The notes under the pieces: model-generated | What the model saw: the letters and a program-made list of their open reading frames with translations, nothing else | What the model was told of the DNA's origin: nothing | Database searches by the model: none | Assembly (NCBI RefSeq): GCF_022899355.1 | Contig: NZ_JALJCK010000008.1 | Coordinates: 284,707-348,706 of the forward strand | Length of the DNA stretch: 64,000 nucleotides | Direction of reading: 5' to 3' | Source: Shinella yambaruensis | GTDB lineage: Bacteria; Pseudomonadota; Alphaproteobacteria; Rhizobiales; Rhizobiaceae | Made by a program: the position numbers and the translations under genes | Shown: positions 1 to 7,902 of the stretch, in pieces | Layout: each line of letters begins with the position of its first letter | Numbering within the stretch: the first letter of the stretch is position 1

Positions 1-258
1 CTCGGCCGCGGCGACATCGCCTCCGGCAACAACCTGCTTCTCGACGCCGTCGCCGCCGCGCTGATCGGCTTTGCCGTGCTGGGCGCGGCCAAGCCGAACG
101 CCTTCGGCACCGCCGTCGGCGCGCTCTTCGTCGGCATCCTCCTGCAGGGCCTGACGATGATGAACGCGCCCTATTACACGCAGGATTTCATCAAGGGCGC
201 GGTGCTCGTCATCGCCCTGATCTTCACCTTTGCGCTCTCGAAAAGAGGCAAACGCTGA
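1..258 (+). CDS. Sugar ABC transporter permease, RbsC type (C-terminal part)
   Basis: This is the last 85 residues of an inner-membrane permease; the start lies left of the window. The frame is open from base 1 and holds three hydrophobic stretches (about residues 13-35, 37-58 and 66-80), followed by a basic cytoplasmic tail SKRGKR. The segment GALFVGILLQGLTMM followed by a YYTQDFIKG-type loop is typical of the end of ribose/galactose/xylose-type (BPD_transp_2) permeases. It lies 46 bp upstream of a matching periplasmic binding protein on the same strand, so both probably belong to one monosaccharide or polyol uptake operon whose ATPase lies outside the window. Family call is firm; substrate unknown. 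Confidence 0.85.
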   Translation, partial: LGRGDIASGNNLLLDAVAAALIGFAVLGAAKPNAFGTAVGALFVGILLQGLTMMNAPYYTQDFIKGAVLVIALIFTFALSKRGKR

Positions 259-304
259 GACCGCTCAGCGGACAACCAAAAGTTCACCAGTGGAGGAGAC
301 TGAC

Positions 305-1348
305 ATGAACCTTACTCGCAGAACCCTGGGCAAATTAACGCTCGGGCTGATGGGCGCGGCGGCCTTCGCCGTGCCGTCCTTCGCCGCCGACATGCCGGCG
401 CCCTTCGACAAGCCCGGCGACGTGAAGATCGCGCTCGTGCGCTACCTTTCGACCGGCGACTTCTTCCAGTCCTATCTCGCCGGCGTCGAGGCGCAGGCGA
501 AAGCCATCGGCGTGGAGTTGCAGGTCTTCGACAGCCGCCAGGACGCGGCCCTCCAGGCCGACATGGTCGACCAGGCGATCGCGCTCGGCGTTCAGGGCAT
601 CATCATCCAGCACGGCCTGACGGAATCCATGAAGGAGGCCGCCCAGCGCGCGGTCGATGCCGGCATCAAGGTCGTCGCCTTCGACGTCAACGTCGAGAAC
701 GAGAAGATCCCGCAGATCGAGCAGTCCGACCGCGACCTCGCGCGCCTTGCCCTCGAACAGGCGATCAAGGACAATGGCGAGAGCTTCAAGGCGGGCTATG
801 TCTACGTCGCCGGCATCGCGCCGCTCGACCGCCGCGACGAGACCTGGAAGGAATTCAAGGCGAAGTATCCGGGCATCAACGAGGCCGCCCAGTTCGGCAC
901 GATGGACAACCCGATCGCCAACTCGGTCGCCAACCAGGCCCGCTCGGTGATCTCCGCCAATCCCGACATCACCGTGATGTTCGCCCCCTATGACGAATTC
1001 GCCAAGGGCGTGAAGATCGCCGTCGACGAGGCGGGCCTCTCCTCCAGCGTGAAGATCTACTCGGCCGACATCTCGACCTCCGATATCGCCGCCATGCGCG
1101 AATCCGGCTCCGCCTGGGTCGCGACGGCCGCGACGAACCCGGCCGTGGTCGGCCAGGTCTCCGTCCGCTCGCTGGCCATGCTGCTCGCCGGCGAGGATCC
1201 CGGCAAGCAGGTCATCGTGCCGCCGACGCTGATCACCCAGCAGGACCTCAACGACCAGGACATCAAGAACATGGAGGAGCTCGGCGCCAAGCTGCCGCAG
1301 TTCGCCCATGCCGACGTCGCCATGCCGGCATGGATGCCGAAGCCGTGA
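305..1348 (+). CDS. Sugar ABC transporter periplasmic binding protein (RbsB-like)
   Basis: A 347-residue periplasmic binding protein of the ribose/galactose type (Peripla_BP_4). The ATG at 305 is chosen because a GGAGG ribosome site lies about 6 bases upstream and a signal peptide follows at once: MNLTRRTLGKL, a hydrophobic core, and an AFAVPSFA-A cleavage site near residue 27. The RRTLGK segment could make it a Tat substrate. The mature part begins with KIALVRYLSTGDFFQSYLAGV, the usual first strand and helix, and has the DQAIALGVQGIIIQHG and ITVMFAPYDEFAKG segments of this fold. It follows the permease directly and is closed by a hairpin terminator. The ligand cannot be read from sequence; the SorC regulator and aldolase/dehydrogenase fusion downstream suggest a sugar, deoxysugar or polyol. 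Confidence 0.9.
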   Translation: MNLTRRTLGKLTLGLMGAAAFAVPSFAADMPAPFDKPGDVKIALVRYLSTGDFFQSYLAGVEAQAKAIGVELQVFDSRQDAALQADMVDQAIALGVQGIIIQHGLTESMKEAAQRAVDAGIKVVAFDVNVENEKIPQIEQSDRDLARLALEQAIKDNGESFKAGYVYVAGIAPLDRRDETWKEFKAKYPGINEAAQFGTMDNPIANSVANQARSVISANPDITVMFAPYDEFAKGVKIAVDEAGLSSSVKIYSADISTSDIAAMRESGSAWVATAATNPAVVGQVSVRSLAMLLAGEDPGKQVIVPPTLITQQDLNDQDIKNMEELGAKLPQFAHADVAMPAWMPKP

Positions 1349-1375
1349 TTTTTCGGGCACGTTTTGGTTGCGGGA

Positions 1376-1400
1376 GGGCGGTCCACAAGGCCGCCCTTTC
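1376..1400 (+). terminator. Rho-independent terminator after the sugar transporter genes
   Basis: Stem GGGCGG (1376-1381) pairs with CCGCCC (1391-1396) around a 9-base loop and is followed by TTTC. It lies 28 bases after the binding-protein stop codon and before the toxin-antitoxin promoter, so it should isolate the transporter operon from the toxin-antitoxin genes. Confidence 0.6.
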
Positions 1401-1422
1401 CGTTCGGCCCCAAGGTTGTCCC

Positions 1423-1450
1423 GGACCATTTAAAGGACTATATCTGGTCC
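1423..1450. promoter_or_regulatory. Putative toxin-antitoxin operator (inverted repeat)
   Basis: GGACCA (1423-1428) and TGGTCC (1445-1450) form a perfect inverted repeat with a 16-base A+T-rich spacer. The repeat ends directly before the AAAGGAG ribosome site of the antitoxin gene. Phd/YefM antitoxins usually bind such palindromes to repress their own operon, so this is the likely autoregulatory operator. Inferred from position and symmetry. Confidence 0.5.
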
Positions 1451-1465
1451 AAAGGAGCCGTCGCG

Positions 1466-1741
1466 ATGAAGCTTTCCGAACAGGTCCGGCCGATCAGCTA
1501 CTTGAAGGCGCATGCGCCGGAGGTCGTCCGCTCTCTGGCGGAAACCCGCCGGCCCGTGGTGCTGACCGTGCATGGCGAGGCCAAGGCCGTGCTTCAGGAC
1601 GTCGGCCAATATGAAGAAACCCAGGAGACCCTGGCCCTCCTCAAGGTCCTGGCCCTGACCAATCGCCAGGTGGACGAGGGCAAGGTGCGCCCGGCCGGCG
1701 AAGCCTTCACGCAGATCCGGCAGCGCCTCGCCGAACGCTGA
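1466..1741 (+). CDS. Type II antitoxin, Phd/YefM family
   Basis: A 91-residue antitoxin. The ATG at 1466 has an AAAGGAG ribosome site 7 bases upstream and gives the usual family start (MKLSEQVRPISYLKAHAPEV). The N-terminal half has the Phd/YefM pattern: a short strand, the 'xxxxPVVLTVHGEAKAVL' DNA-binding/dimer strand-turn-helix, then a helical charged C-terminal tail that would wrap the toxin. The stop codon shares one base with the toxin start (TGATG), which indicates translational coupling. The pair sits between convergent catabolic genes. It could be a maintenance module or a chromosomal stress module; no evidence separates the two. Confidence 0.88.
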   Translation: MKLSEQVRPISYLKAHAPEVVRSLAETRRPVVLTVHGEAKAVLQDVGQYEETQETLALLKVLALTNRQVDEGKVRPAGEAFTQIRQRLAER

Positions 1742-2064
1742 TGGGCTGGCGCGTTCTTCTCTCCGAGGACGCCGAACGGGATATCGAATACCTCTATCGC
1801 TTCATCGCCCGCCGCGACGGGGCGGAAACCGCCGAGCGCATTCTCGGCGAGATCGAGGCGGCCGCGATGAGCCTCGAAGAATTCCCGGAGCGCGGGAGCA
1901 TCCCGAGGGAATTGGTATCCATCGGGATCGGCGACTATCGCGAGATCCATCACAAACCCTGGCGCATGATCTACCGTATCATGGGATCGGACGTCGTCAT
2001 CTATTGTGTCGTCGACGGCCGCCGGGACATGCAGTCGTTTCTTGAGCGCCGGCTTCTTCGATAG
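1741..2064 (+). CDS. Type II toxin, RelE/ParE superfamily
   Basis: A 107-residue toxin coupled to the upstream antitoxin by a one-base overlap. Recognisable ParE/RelE features are the N-terminal strand and helix WRVLLSEDAERDIEYLYRFI, the central 'FPERGSIPREL' loop, the IGDYREIHHKPWRMIYRI strand pair and a final VVIYCVVDGRRDMQSFLERRLL segment. ParE members poison DNA gyrase and RelE members cleave mRNA on ribosomes. The EIHHKPWRMIYRI segment is common in ParE-like proteins, but the target cannot be settled from sequence. The gene ends 50 bp from the convergent aldolase/dehydrogenase gene. Confidence 0.87.
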   Translation: MGWRVLLSEDAERDIEYLYRFIARRDGAETAERILGEIEAAAMSLEEFPERGSIPRELVSIGIGDYREIHHKPWRMIYRIMGSDVVIYCVVDGRRDMQSFLERRLLR

Positions 2065-2113
2065 GGTTTCGGGACGAGCCGCAAGCCGCTCCCTTTGTCT
2101 TCTCTTCGATAGC

Positions 2114-4168
2114 TCAGCGCATCGCGGCCGCGATATTGCCGCCGTCGACGGTGGTCACGTCGGCGGTCGTGCGTTCGGCGAGCGCGTGGTGCACGAAGGC
2201 GCGGGCGACGTCCTCGGCGGTCACTTCGAGGCCGAGCAGGTTGCCGCCCATATAGTCCTTGACGGAAAGGCCGCGGGCCGCGGCGCGGCTCTCGATCATC
2301 TCGTCGTTGAGCAGGCCCGAGCGGATGCGGTCGGCGTTGACGGCGTTGACGCGGATATGGTCGGCGCCGTGCTCCAGCGCGTATTGCCGCGACAGGAACA
2401 GCGTCGCGGCCTTCGGCAGGCCGTAGGCGCCGAATTTCGCACCCGGATTGACCGCCTGCTTGGAGGCGTTGAAGAGCAGCACGCCGCCGGTCTTCTGCGC
2501 CTTCATGATGCGCACGGCGTTCTGCGCGACGCTCTGGTGGGCGAAGAAGTTCAGTTCGAAGCTCTTGCGCAGCAACGCGTCGTCCATCGTGGCGATCGGG
2601 CTTTCCCATGCCGCGCCCGCATTGGAAACGACGATGTCGACGCCGCCGAAGGTGGCGACGGCCTGATCGAAGGCGGCGCGCACGCAGGCGGGATCGGTGA
2701 TGTCGGCGGCGATGCCGATCGAATGGTTGCCGGCGGCCTTCGCCACCGCCGCCGCCTTCCCGCCGTCGAGGTCGAGCACGACGGCATGCGCGCCTTCCGC
2801 CACGAAGGCCTTGGCGATCGCCGCGCCGATGGCGCCCGCGCCGCCGGTGACGAGCACGACCTGGCCGGTGAACGGCTTCGGCCTGGCGCCCGCCAGCTTC
2901 GCCTGCTCCAGCGACCAGTATTCGAGGTCGAAGAGGTCCGGCCGGCTGACCGGCTCGAAGCGGCCGACGGATTCCGCGTCGCGCGCCGCCTCGATCCACA
3001 TCTCGCCGACATCGACGGCGATCGTCGCGTCCTTGTAGGTGCGGCCATGGCCGAACATGCCGAGGCCGGGCACCAGCGTCAGGCGCGGCATCGGATCGAG
3101 CATGACGCGCCTGATGTCGTCGCGGGCGTCGTTGCTGCGGAAATAGTCGGTGTAGGCGGCCGCAAAGGCGGCGACCCTTTCGTCGATCACGGCGCGATAG
3201 CCGGCAAGGTCGTCCTTCGCCGGGGCCGGCAGCACCATCGGCCCCGTCTTGATGCGGATCGAGAGGTCGGGCGTCGAGACGCCGCGGGCGGCCATGTCCG
3301 CGACTTGCGCCGCGTTGACGAAATCCAGGATCGCCGGGGAGGCGCGGAAGACGCTGACCATGCGGTCGTAGCGCCCTTCGCCCCTGTCGACGGCGACGGC
3401 GCCGCGCAGCATCGGCGCGATGTCGCCGGGGTCGGCGAGCGCGGCGGGAAGCGCGGCCGGCGTGAACGGGTTGCGGCCGTTCCGCTTCACATGATCCTCG
3501 GCCAGGGTGACATGGTGGATCATCCGGTCATAGGCTTCCTTCGCCGTTTCGCCGAAGGTGAAGATGCCGTGCTTGTCGAGGATCAGGCCCTCGACCGTCG
3601 GGTCCCGGTCGAACACCTCGGCGGCCGCCTTGGCGAGGGCGAAGCCGGGCATGATATAGGGCACGAAGCCCATCCTCTTGCCGAAGAGTTCGGCGCACAT
3701 GCTTGCGCTCTCCGCCTGGTCGGCGATGGCGAGGATGGCGGTCGAATGGGTGTGGTCGACGAATTTGTGCGGCAGGAAGGCGTGCAGCAGCGCCTCGACG
3801 GACGGGTTCGGCGCGCCGGGATCGATGAGGTTGGCGCGCAGCAGCGTCACCATGTCCTCGTCCGAGAGTTTTGGCAGCTTGCGGCTCTTCAGCAGCGGGC
3901 CGATCTTCACCGCGGGCAGGCCCGGCGGCTCGATCGTGCCCATGTCCCAGCCGCTGCCCTTGACGCAGAGCACGGCATGCACGTCGCCGACGAGGTCGGT
4001 CATCTCCGTCTTCACCGAGGTGTTGCCGCCGCCATGCAGCACGAGCCGGGGCTCGCCGCCGAGGAGCCGCGTCGTATAGGTGCGCAGCGCCAGGTCCCGG
4101 TTGACGCCCTTCGCGGCATAGCCGGCGACGACCTGTTCCGCCTCGTCGTCGCGCCAGAGATTTTCCAT
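2114..4168 (-). CDS. Bifunctional class II aldolase / short-chain dehydrogenase
   Basis: A 684-residue fusion. Residues 1-230 are a class II (zinc) aldolase domain with HGGGNTS (45-51) and the metal-binding DHTHS (138-142). A linker region follows, then an SDR domain from about residue 433 with TGGAGAIG (441-448), a SNAG motif and catalytic Ser569, Tyr582 and Lys586 (YGLPK). Fusions of this layout act in rhizobial rhamnose catabolism (rhamnulose-1-phosphate aldolase plus lactaldehyde-type dehydrogenase) and in related sugar or polyol routes. The start at 4168 is preferred to an in-frame ATG 51 bases upstream because homologous proteins begin near MENLW. It is probably cotranscribed with the SorC regulator 61 bases upstream and serves the transporter at the left edge. 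Substrate is an inference. Confidence 0.85.
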   Translation of the reverse strand: MENLWRDDEAEQVVAGYAAKGVNRDLALRTYTTRLLGGEPRLVLHGGGNTSVKTEMTDLVGDVHAVLCVKGSGWDMGTIEPPGLPAVKIGPLLKSRKLPKLSDEDMVTLLRANLIDPGAPNPSVEALLHAFLPHKFVDHTHSTAILAIADQAESASMCAELFGKRMGFVPYIMPGFALAKAAAEVFDRDPTVEGLILDKHGIFTFGETAKEAYDRMIHHVTLAEDHVKRNGRNPFTPAALPAALADPGDIAPMLRGAVAVDRGEGRYDRMVSVFRASPAILDFVNAAQVADMAARGVSTPDLSIRIKTGPMVLPAPAKDDLAGYRAVIDERVAAFAAAYTDYFRSNDARDDIRRVMLDPMPRLTLVPGLGMFGHGRTYKDATIAVDVGEMWIEAARDAESVGRFEPVSRPDLFDLEYWSLEQAKLAGARPKPFTGQVVLVTGGAGAIGAAIAKAFVAEGAHAVVLDLDGGKAAAVAKAAGNHSIGIAADITDPACVRAAFDQAVATFGGVDIVVSNAGAAWESPIATMDDALLRKSFELNFFAHQSVAQNAVRIMKAQKTGGVLLFNASKQAVNPGAKFGAYGLPKAATLFLSRQYALEHGADHIRVNAVNADRIRSGLLNDEMIESRAAARGLSVKDYMGGNLLGLEVTAEDVARAFVHHALAERTTADVTTVDGGNIAAAMR

Positions 4169-4228
4169 CGTGTTCAGCCTCCCGATAACCGGCCCGGCCG
4201 GCATCGGCGGACCGCACATTTTCCTGGC

Positions 4229-5200
4229 TCAGCGCCCGGCCTTGCCGAGCCCTTCGCGGTTCCAGCGGTCCAGCACCCGCCGTGCCATCGATGCCGTGAC
4301 GATGAGATGCGAGGCGAAGCCGCCCTTCAGCGCCGCCATCAGCGGTTCGAACTTGCTGTCCTCCTGCACGACGAGCATGCGCTTGCGGATCGCGCGGATG
4401 GAGGCGAGGTCGGCGGAGATGCAGCGCCGGTTGTGCTCGCAGTCCATCCACTGGCCGTCGTGGTCGATGAGCTGGCCGGCGATGACGCCGGCCGCGCCCC
4501 GCTCGCCCATCGCATGCATGTCGGCGGCCGAGAGCGCGCCGCATTTGACGAGATGGCTGTCATCCTCGATGCCGCCGACGGAATAGAGCGCGAGCTGGCA
4601 GTCGGAAATCGTCGCGAGCTGTTCCCTGATGACCGGCTCGCCGCGCAGCTCCTCGGCCAGCCGCTCGGAGGACAGCACGAGCGGCGCATAGAAATTGATG
4701 CCCTCCGCATTGAGGCGGCGGGCGATTTCCGTGGTGCACTGGTCGGGACGATAGGAATAGGGCGCGCCGAGATTGCCGCAGAGCTGCACGACGGTGACGC
4801 CGCTGAGATCGGCGAAGGGCATGACATCGGCGATGTGATAGACGGTGCGGCCCCAGGCGACGCCGATCCGGTCGCCCTTGTTGATGAGTTCGAGGAAGAC
4901 CGAGGCGGCGACGACGGGCATTTCGGCGGCCGGGTCCATGGCCTGCCGGTCCTCCGGCACCAGCCAGGCCGTCGTCAGCCCCGTGGCGTCCTCCAGCTCG
5001 CGGGCGAGAACGTCGTCGGAAAAGAGGTCCGTCGAGGTGGTGATGGTGACGATGCCCATCTCGCGCGCCTTGCGCAGATACATGGCGATGGAGGCGCGGG
5101 AGATTTCCAGCTTCTGCGCCACTTCATCCTGCCGCAGCCCATGCGTATAATAGAGCCAGGCGGCCTTGTGGATGATCTGGTCGTTGGCGCGAATGGGCAT
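4229..5200 (-). CDS. SorC-family sugar-responsive transcriptional regulator
   Basis: A 323-residue regulator. An N-terminal helix-turn-helix (about residues 10-50, AAWLYYTHGLRQDEVAQKLEISRASIAMYLRKARE) is followed by the SorC sugar-phosphate binding domain with VAWGRTVYHIADVM, VVQLCGNLG and the C-terminal helix FASHLIVTASMARRVLDR. SorC regulators usually bind a phosphorylated sugar effector. I chose the ATG at 5200 (MPIRANDQ); an ATG at 5230 would add ten residues but lies inside the dyad that looks like the operator. Neither start has a strong ribosome site. It is the first gene of a leftward unit with the aldolase/dehydrogenase and probably controls that unit and the ribose-type transporter. 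Confidence 0.85.
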   Translation of the reverse strand: MPIRANDQIIHKAAWLYYTHGLRQDEVAQKLEISRASIAMYLRKAREMGIVTITTSTDLFSDDVLARELEDATGLTTAWLVPEDRQAMDPAAEMPVVAASVFLELINKGDRIGVAWGRTVYHIADVMPFADLSGVTVVQLCGNLGAPYSYRPDQCTTEIARRLNAEGINFYAPLVLSSERLAEELRGEPVIREQLATISDCQLALYSVGGIEDDSHLVKCGALSAADMHAMGERGAAGVIAGQLIDHDGQWMDCEHNRRCISADLASIRAIRKRMLVVQEDSKFEPLMAALKGGFASHLIVTASMARRVLDRWNREGLGKAGR

Positions 5201-5223
5201 AAAGGGTCTCTCGCGAAGGGATT

Positions 5224-5256
5224 TTGACATTATTCATTGTCGCTGACAAAAGTCAA
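5224..5256. promoter_or_regulatory. Candidate SorC operator dyad
   Basis: TTGAC (5224-5228) and GTCAA (5252-5256) flank an A+T-rich segment that also contains TTGTC/TGACA half-sites. The dyad is immediately upstream of the preferred SorC start, in an otherwise G+C-rich region. It is a reasonable autoregulatory binding site; no binding data. Confidence 0.4.
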
Positions 5257-5379
5257 TGCGCTGGAATCGTGCTGCCCCGAAGCCTCGCGACCATCCGTTT
5301 TCCTTCACGCGAATACAGCGGAAGGGCATCGGCCGCTTCCGCTGTCCGCGTCTTCCATGAGAGGCGCGCGCCGCGCGTC

Positions 5380-6120
5380 CTATGCGTTGGTGCCGCCGTC
5401 GATGACGTGTTCGGCGCCCGTCACGAAGCGGGCCTCTGGCCCTGCCAGCCAGATGGCGAATGCCGCTATGTCGTCCGGGCTGCCGAAGCGCGGGATCGCC
5501 ATCGTCGCGCGCTGCGTGTCCGCCGTCTCGCCTGTCGCCGGGTTCATGTCCGTATCGGTGGAGCCCGGGTGGATGATGTTGGCGGTGATCCCCCTTGGCC
5601 CGAGGTCGCGGGCGATGCCGCGCGTGAAGCCCGACAGCGCCGCCTTGCTCAGCGCATAGAGGCTGATGCCCGGCCAGGGCACGCGCTGCGCCAGGTTGCT
5701 GCCGATGGTGATGATCCGGCCGCCATCGGGCATGTGGGCGATGGCTTGCCGGGTGGCGACGAAGACGGCGCGCACATTGACGTCGATCGTGCGGTCGAAA
5801 TCCTCCAGCGTCAGGTCGGAGAGCGGCGCGGCATGGAAGATGCCGGCATTGTTGACGAGGATGTCGATGCGGCCCTCGGCCTTCGCCGTTGCGTCGACGG
5901 CCGCCGCGAGGGCCGCGGCGTCGCGATTGTCGGCCTTGATGGCAACGGCCCTGCCGCCGGCGGCCTCGATGGCCGCAACGGTGGCCGCGGCCGCGGCCTC
6001 CGCGCTGGCATAGGTGAGGGTGACGCGCGCGCCTTCCCGCGCCAGCCGCCGGGCGATCGCCGCGCCCATGCCCCTGCTGCCGCCGGTGACGAGGGCGGTT
6101 TTTCCGTCGAGATTTGCCAT
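5380..6120 (-). CDS. SDR family oxidoreductase (3-oxoacyl reductase-like)
   Basis: A 246-residue classical short-chain dehydrogenase. It shows the cofactor motif TGGSRGMG near residue 12, LVNNAGIFH in the middle, the catalytic GSN...YALSK (Ser, Tyr, Lys), a PGSTDTDMNP loop after the active site and the C-terminal VIDGGTNA. An arginine near the end of beta-2 could favour NADP(H), which is only an inference. The start at 6120 gives the standard MANLDGKTALVTGG beginning. It is transcribed divergently from a TetR regulator with two shared operator-like sites between them, so the SDR is the regulator's probable target. Substrate not predictable. Confidence 0.88.
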   Translation of the reverse strand: MANLDGKTALVTGGSRGMGAAIARRLAREGARVTLTYASAEAAAAATVAAIEAAGGRAVAIKADNRDAAALAAAVDATAKAEGRIDILVNNAGIFHAAPLSDLTLEDFDRTIDVNVRAVFVATRQAIAHMPDGGRIITIGSNLAQRVPWPGISLYALSKAALSGFTRGIARDLGPRGITANIIHPGSTDTDMNPATGETADTQRATMAIPRFGSPDDIAAFAIWLAGPEARFVTGAEHVIDGGTNA

Positions 6121-6132
6121 GTCCTGCCTTTC

Positions 6133-6204
6133 TGTATTGATCGATACATAACTACTGGCCGTCTTGCCGAAGCGCGTCAAGTGATTTATTTATCGAGCGA
6201 TACA
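6133..6204. promoter_or_regulatory. Paired TetR operator sites in the SDR/tetR divergent region
   Basis: Two 16-base sites match each other. TGTATTGATCGATACA lies at 6133-6148, and the reverse complement of TGTATCGCTCGATAAA lies at 6189-6204. The first is a near-perfect palindrome with TGTAT/ATACA arms. They lie 12 bases upstream of the SDR start and 17 bases upstream of the tetR start, so a regulator bound here could repress both genes. The 56-base spacing between site starts is about five helical turns. Confidence 0.7.
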
Positions 6205-6221
6205 GAAAAGGAGACTGAGAA

Positions 6222-6845
6222 ATGGCGCCACGTGGCCGACCCCGGGCGTTCGACAGGGACGCGGCCCTGCGCAAGGCCATGGAGGTCTTCTGGGCGAAGG
6301 GGTACGAGCGCGCCTCGCTCGCGGACCTCACCGAGGCGATGGGCATCAACGCGCCCAGCCTCTATGCGGCGTTCACCAGCAAGGAAGCGCTGTTCCAGGA
6401 GGCGCTGACGCTCTATTCCGCAACGGAAGGCTGCGACATCTGGGAAGGCGTGCCGGCCGCCCCGACCGCGCGAGCCGCCTGTGCGCACCTGCTGCGCGCC
6501 ACCGCAGAGGCCTTCGCGGGTGACGAAAAGCGCCGCGGCTGCCTGGTCGTGCTGTCCGCGCCGCAGACGGAAGGGTCCAGTCCCTCCATATGCGACGCGC
6601 TGAAACACCACCGCGCGGCGACCACGGCCGTGCTGCGGGAGCGCCTGCGGCGGGCGGTCGCGGAGGGCGATCTCCCCGCGACGGCCGATGTCGAGGCCAT
6701 CACGGCCTATGTCGTCACCGTGCAGCACGGCCTCTCCATCCAGGCGCGCGACGGCGCGTCCCGCGAGACGCTGCTGGCCATCGCCGGCTGCGCCATGGCG
6801 GGCTGGGAAAACCTCGTGTCCGTCGCCCACCCGCCGGCGGCGTAG
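6222..6845 (+). CDS. TetR/AcrR family transcriptional regulator
   Basis: A 207-residue TetR-type repressor. The N-terminal DNA-binding domain is clear: GRPRAFDRDAALRKAMEVFW, then GYERASLADLTEAMGINAPSLYAAFTSKEALF. The C-terminal half is a helical ligand domain with LRATAEAFAGDEKRRGCLVV and VTVQHGLSIQARDGASRETLL segments common in the YxaF/LmrA-like subgroup, which often controls an adjacent reductase or efflux gene. An AAAGGAGACTGAGAA ribosome region precedes the ATG. It is divergent from the SDR, with two matching palindromes between them. The effector is unknown. Confidence 0.9.
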   Translation: MAPRGRPRAFDRDAALRKAMEVFWAKGYERASLADLTEAMGINAPSLYAAFTSKEALFQEALTLYSATEGCDIWEGVPAAPTARAACAHLLRATAEAFAGDEKRRGCLVVLSAPQTEGSSPSICDALKHHRAATTAVLRERLRRAVAEGDLPATADVEAITAYVVTVQHGLSIQARDGASRETLLAIAGCAMAGWENLVSVAHPPAA

Positions 6846-6848
6846 TTG

Positions 6849-7265
6849 TCAGCGAAGCAGTTTCAGGGAACCCGTCAGGGACTTGATCCATCGGCCTTCG
6901 CCGACGAGCCCGAGCCCGTCGATGGTCTCCTCGCCGAGATCGCGCCCGGGGAACGTCGCCTCGTAGTCGGCATAGCTGTGCAGTGCGCGCGCGAAGGACG
7001 GGAAGGCGACGATGACGCGGCCGTCCTGCCGCGGCAGCGCCTTGGCCAGCAGCGCGCCGATCGTCCGGCTGTCCGCCTGCAGCACCGGCACGGGCCTGTC
7101 GGCGCTGATGTCGATCGTCGCCTGCCGGCGGTCGGTGAGCTGGCGGGCGCCGAGCGCCGGCATGGCTGCCCCCATGCCGATCGAGACGGCCGCGATCGTA
7201 TTGGCGAGATGGCCCGGCGGCAGGTCGGGATTGACGATGATGGCGAGGCGGACGTCCTGGAGCAT
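6849..7265 (-). CDS. DUF2000 domain protein
   Basis: A 138-residue protein of the DUF2000 family, which has a peptidyl-tRNA hydrolase-like fold and no established role. The family signature is visible: LAIIVNPDLPPGHLANTIAAVSIGMGAAMP near the start, ALGARQLTDRR, then PVPVLQADSRTIGALLAKA. The ATG at 7265 is used because the family starts there; a longer open frame upstream has no matching sequence. It is divergent from an Lrp-type regulator, a pairing that recurs for DUF2000 genes. It may act on an amino acid or aminoacyl compound, which is speculative. Confidence 0.82.
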   Translation of the reverse strand: MLQDVRLAIIVNPDLPPGHLANTIAAVSIGMGAAMPALGARQLTDRRQATIDISADRPVPVLQADSRTIGALLAKALPRQDGRVIVAFPSFARALHSYADYEATFPGRDLGEETIDGLGLVGEGRWIKSLTGSLKLLR

Positions 7266-7395
7266 GATGGCCTTTCTCCTGTATTGCGGTGCCGGCAAGA
7301 CTACAGGGGGAAGGCGGGCAGGTTCTTTCTGATCTTGCTGGAAAGGTCGAAAGAAAGGTAGGATCTGCCCATTATAGCAAATATAGAGGCAGGAC

Positions 7396-7887
7396 ATGCC
7401 GGATACGCTCGCCGCATCGGATGTGAGGATCCTGAAGGCGCTTCAGGAGAACGGGCGCTTGAGCAACCAGGCGCTTTCGGGCGCGGTGGGCATGTCCGCC
7501 TCGCCGTGCTGGCGGCGGGTGCGGCAGCTGGAGGACGAGGGGATCATCCAGCGCTACATGGCGGTGCTGGGCCGGCGGGAGATCGGCCTCGGGGTCCTCG
7601 CCTTCATCCGCGTCAAGATCGACAGCCACACCGAGGCGGAGGCGGAGGCCTTTGCCAGCGAGGTGATGAAGCTCGATTGCGTCGTCGCCTGCTACAGCAT
7701 CGCGGGGGATGCGGATTTCCTGCTGCAGGTCGTCTCGCAGGATCTCGACACCTATTCCGACTTCGCCATGCGCGTCGTGCGGCGGCTGCCGGGCATCAAG
7801 GAGATGCAGACCACCTTCGTCCTCAAGGAGATCAAGCCCTTCAGCGGCCTGCCCTTGCCTGCCGAGAGCGCCCGCCGCGGCCGGTAA
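7396..7887 (+). CDS. Lrp/AsnC family transcriptional regulator
   Basis: A 163-residue feast/famine regulator. An N-terminal helix-turn-helix (about residues 8-50, DVRILKALQENGRLSNQALSGAVGMSASPCWRRVRQLEDEGII) is followed by the RAM ligand/oligomer domain with VLAFIRVKI, VVACYSIAGDADFLLQVV and GIKEMQTTFVLKEIK. Such proteins usually sense an amino acid and control a neighbouring gene. Here the divergent DUF2000 gene is the obvious target. The 130-base intergenic region holds repeated GGTTCTTTC/GAAAGG-type segments that could be binding sites. Confidence 0.92.
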   Translation: MPDTLAASDVRILKALQENGRLSNQALSGAVGMSASPCWRRVRQLEDEGIIQRYMAVLGRREIGLGVLAFIRVKIDSHTEAEAEAFASEVMKLDCVVACYSIAGDADFLLQVVSQDLDTYSDFAMRVVRRLPGIKEMQTTFVLKEIKPFSGLPLPAESARRGR

Positions 7888-7902
7888 GGTTTTCTCTGGG
7901 CG

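Noticed and set aside
2006..5227. A rightward open frame of over 1000 codons opposite the aldolase/SDR and SorC genes
   Set aside because: The translation is Arg/Gly/Ala/Asp/His-rich without any domain. The opposite strand carries two clear enzymes/regulators with motifs.
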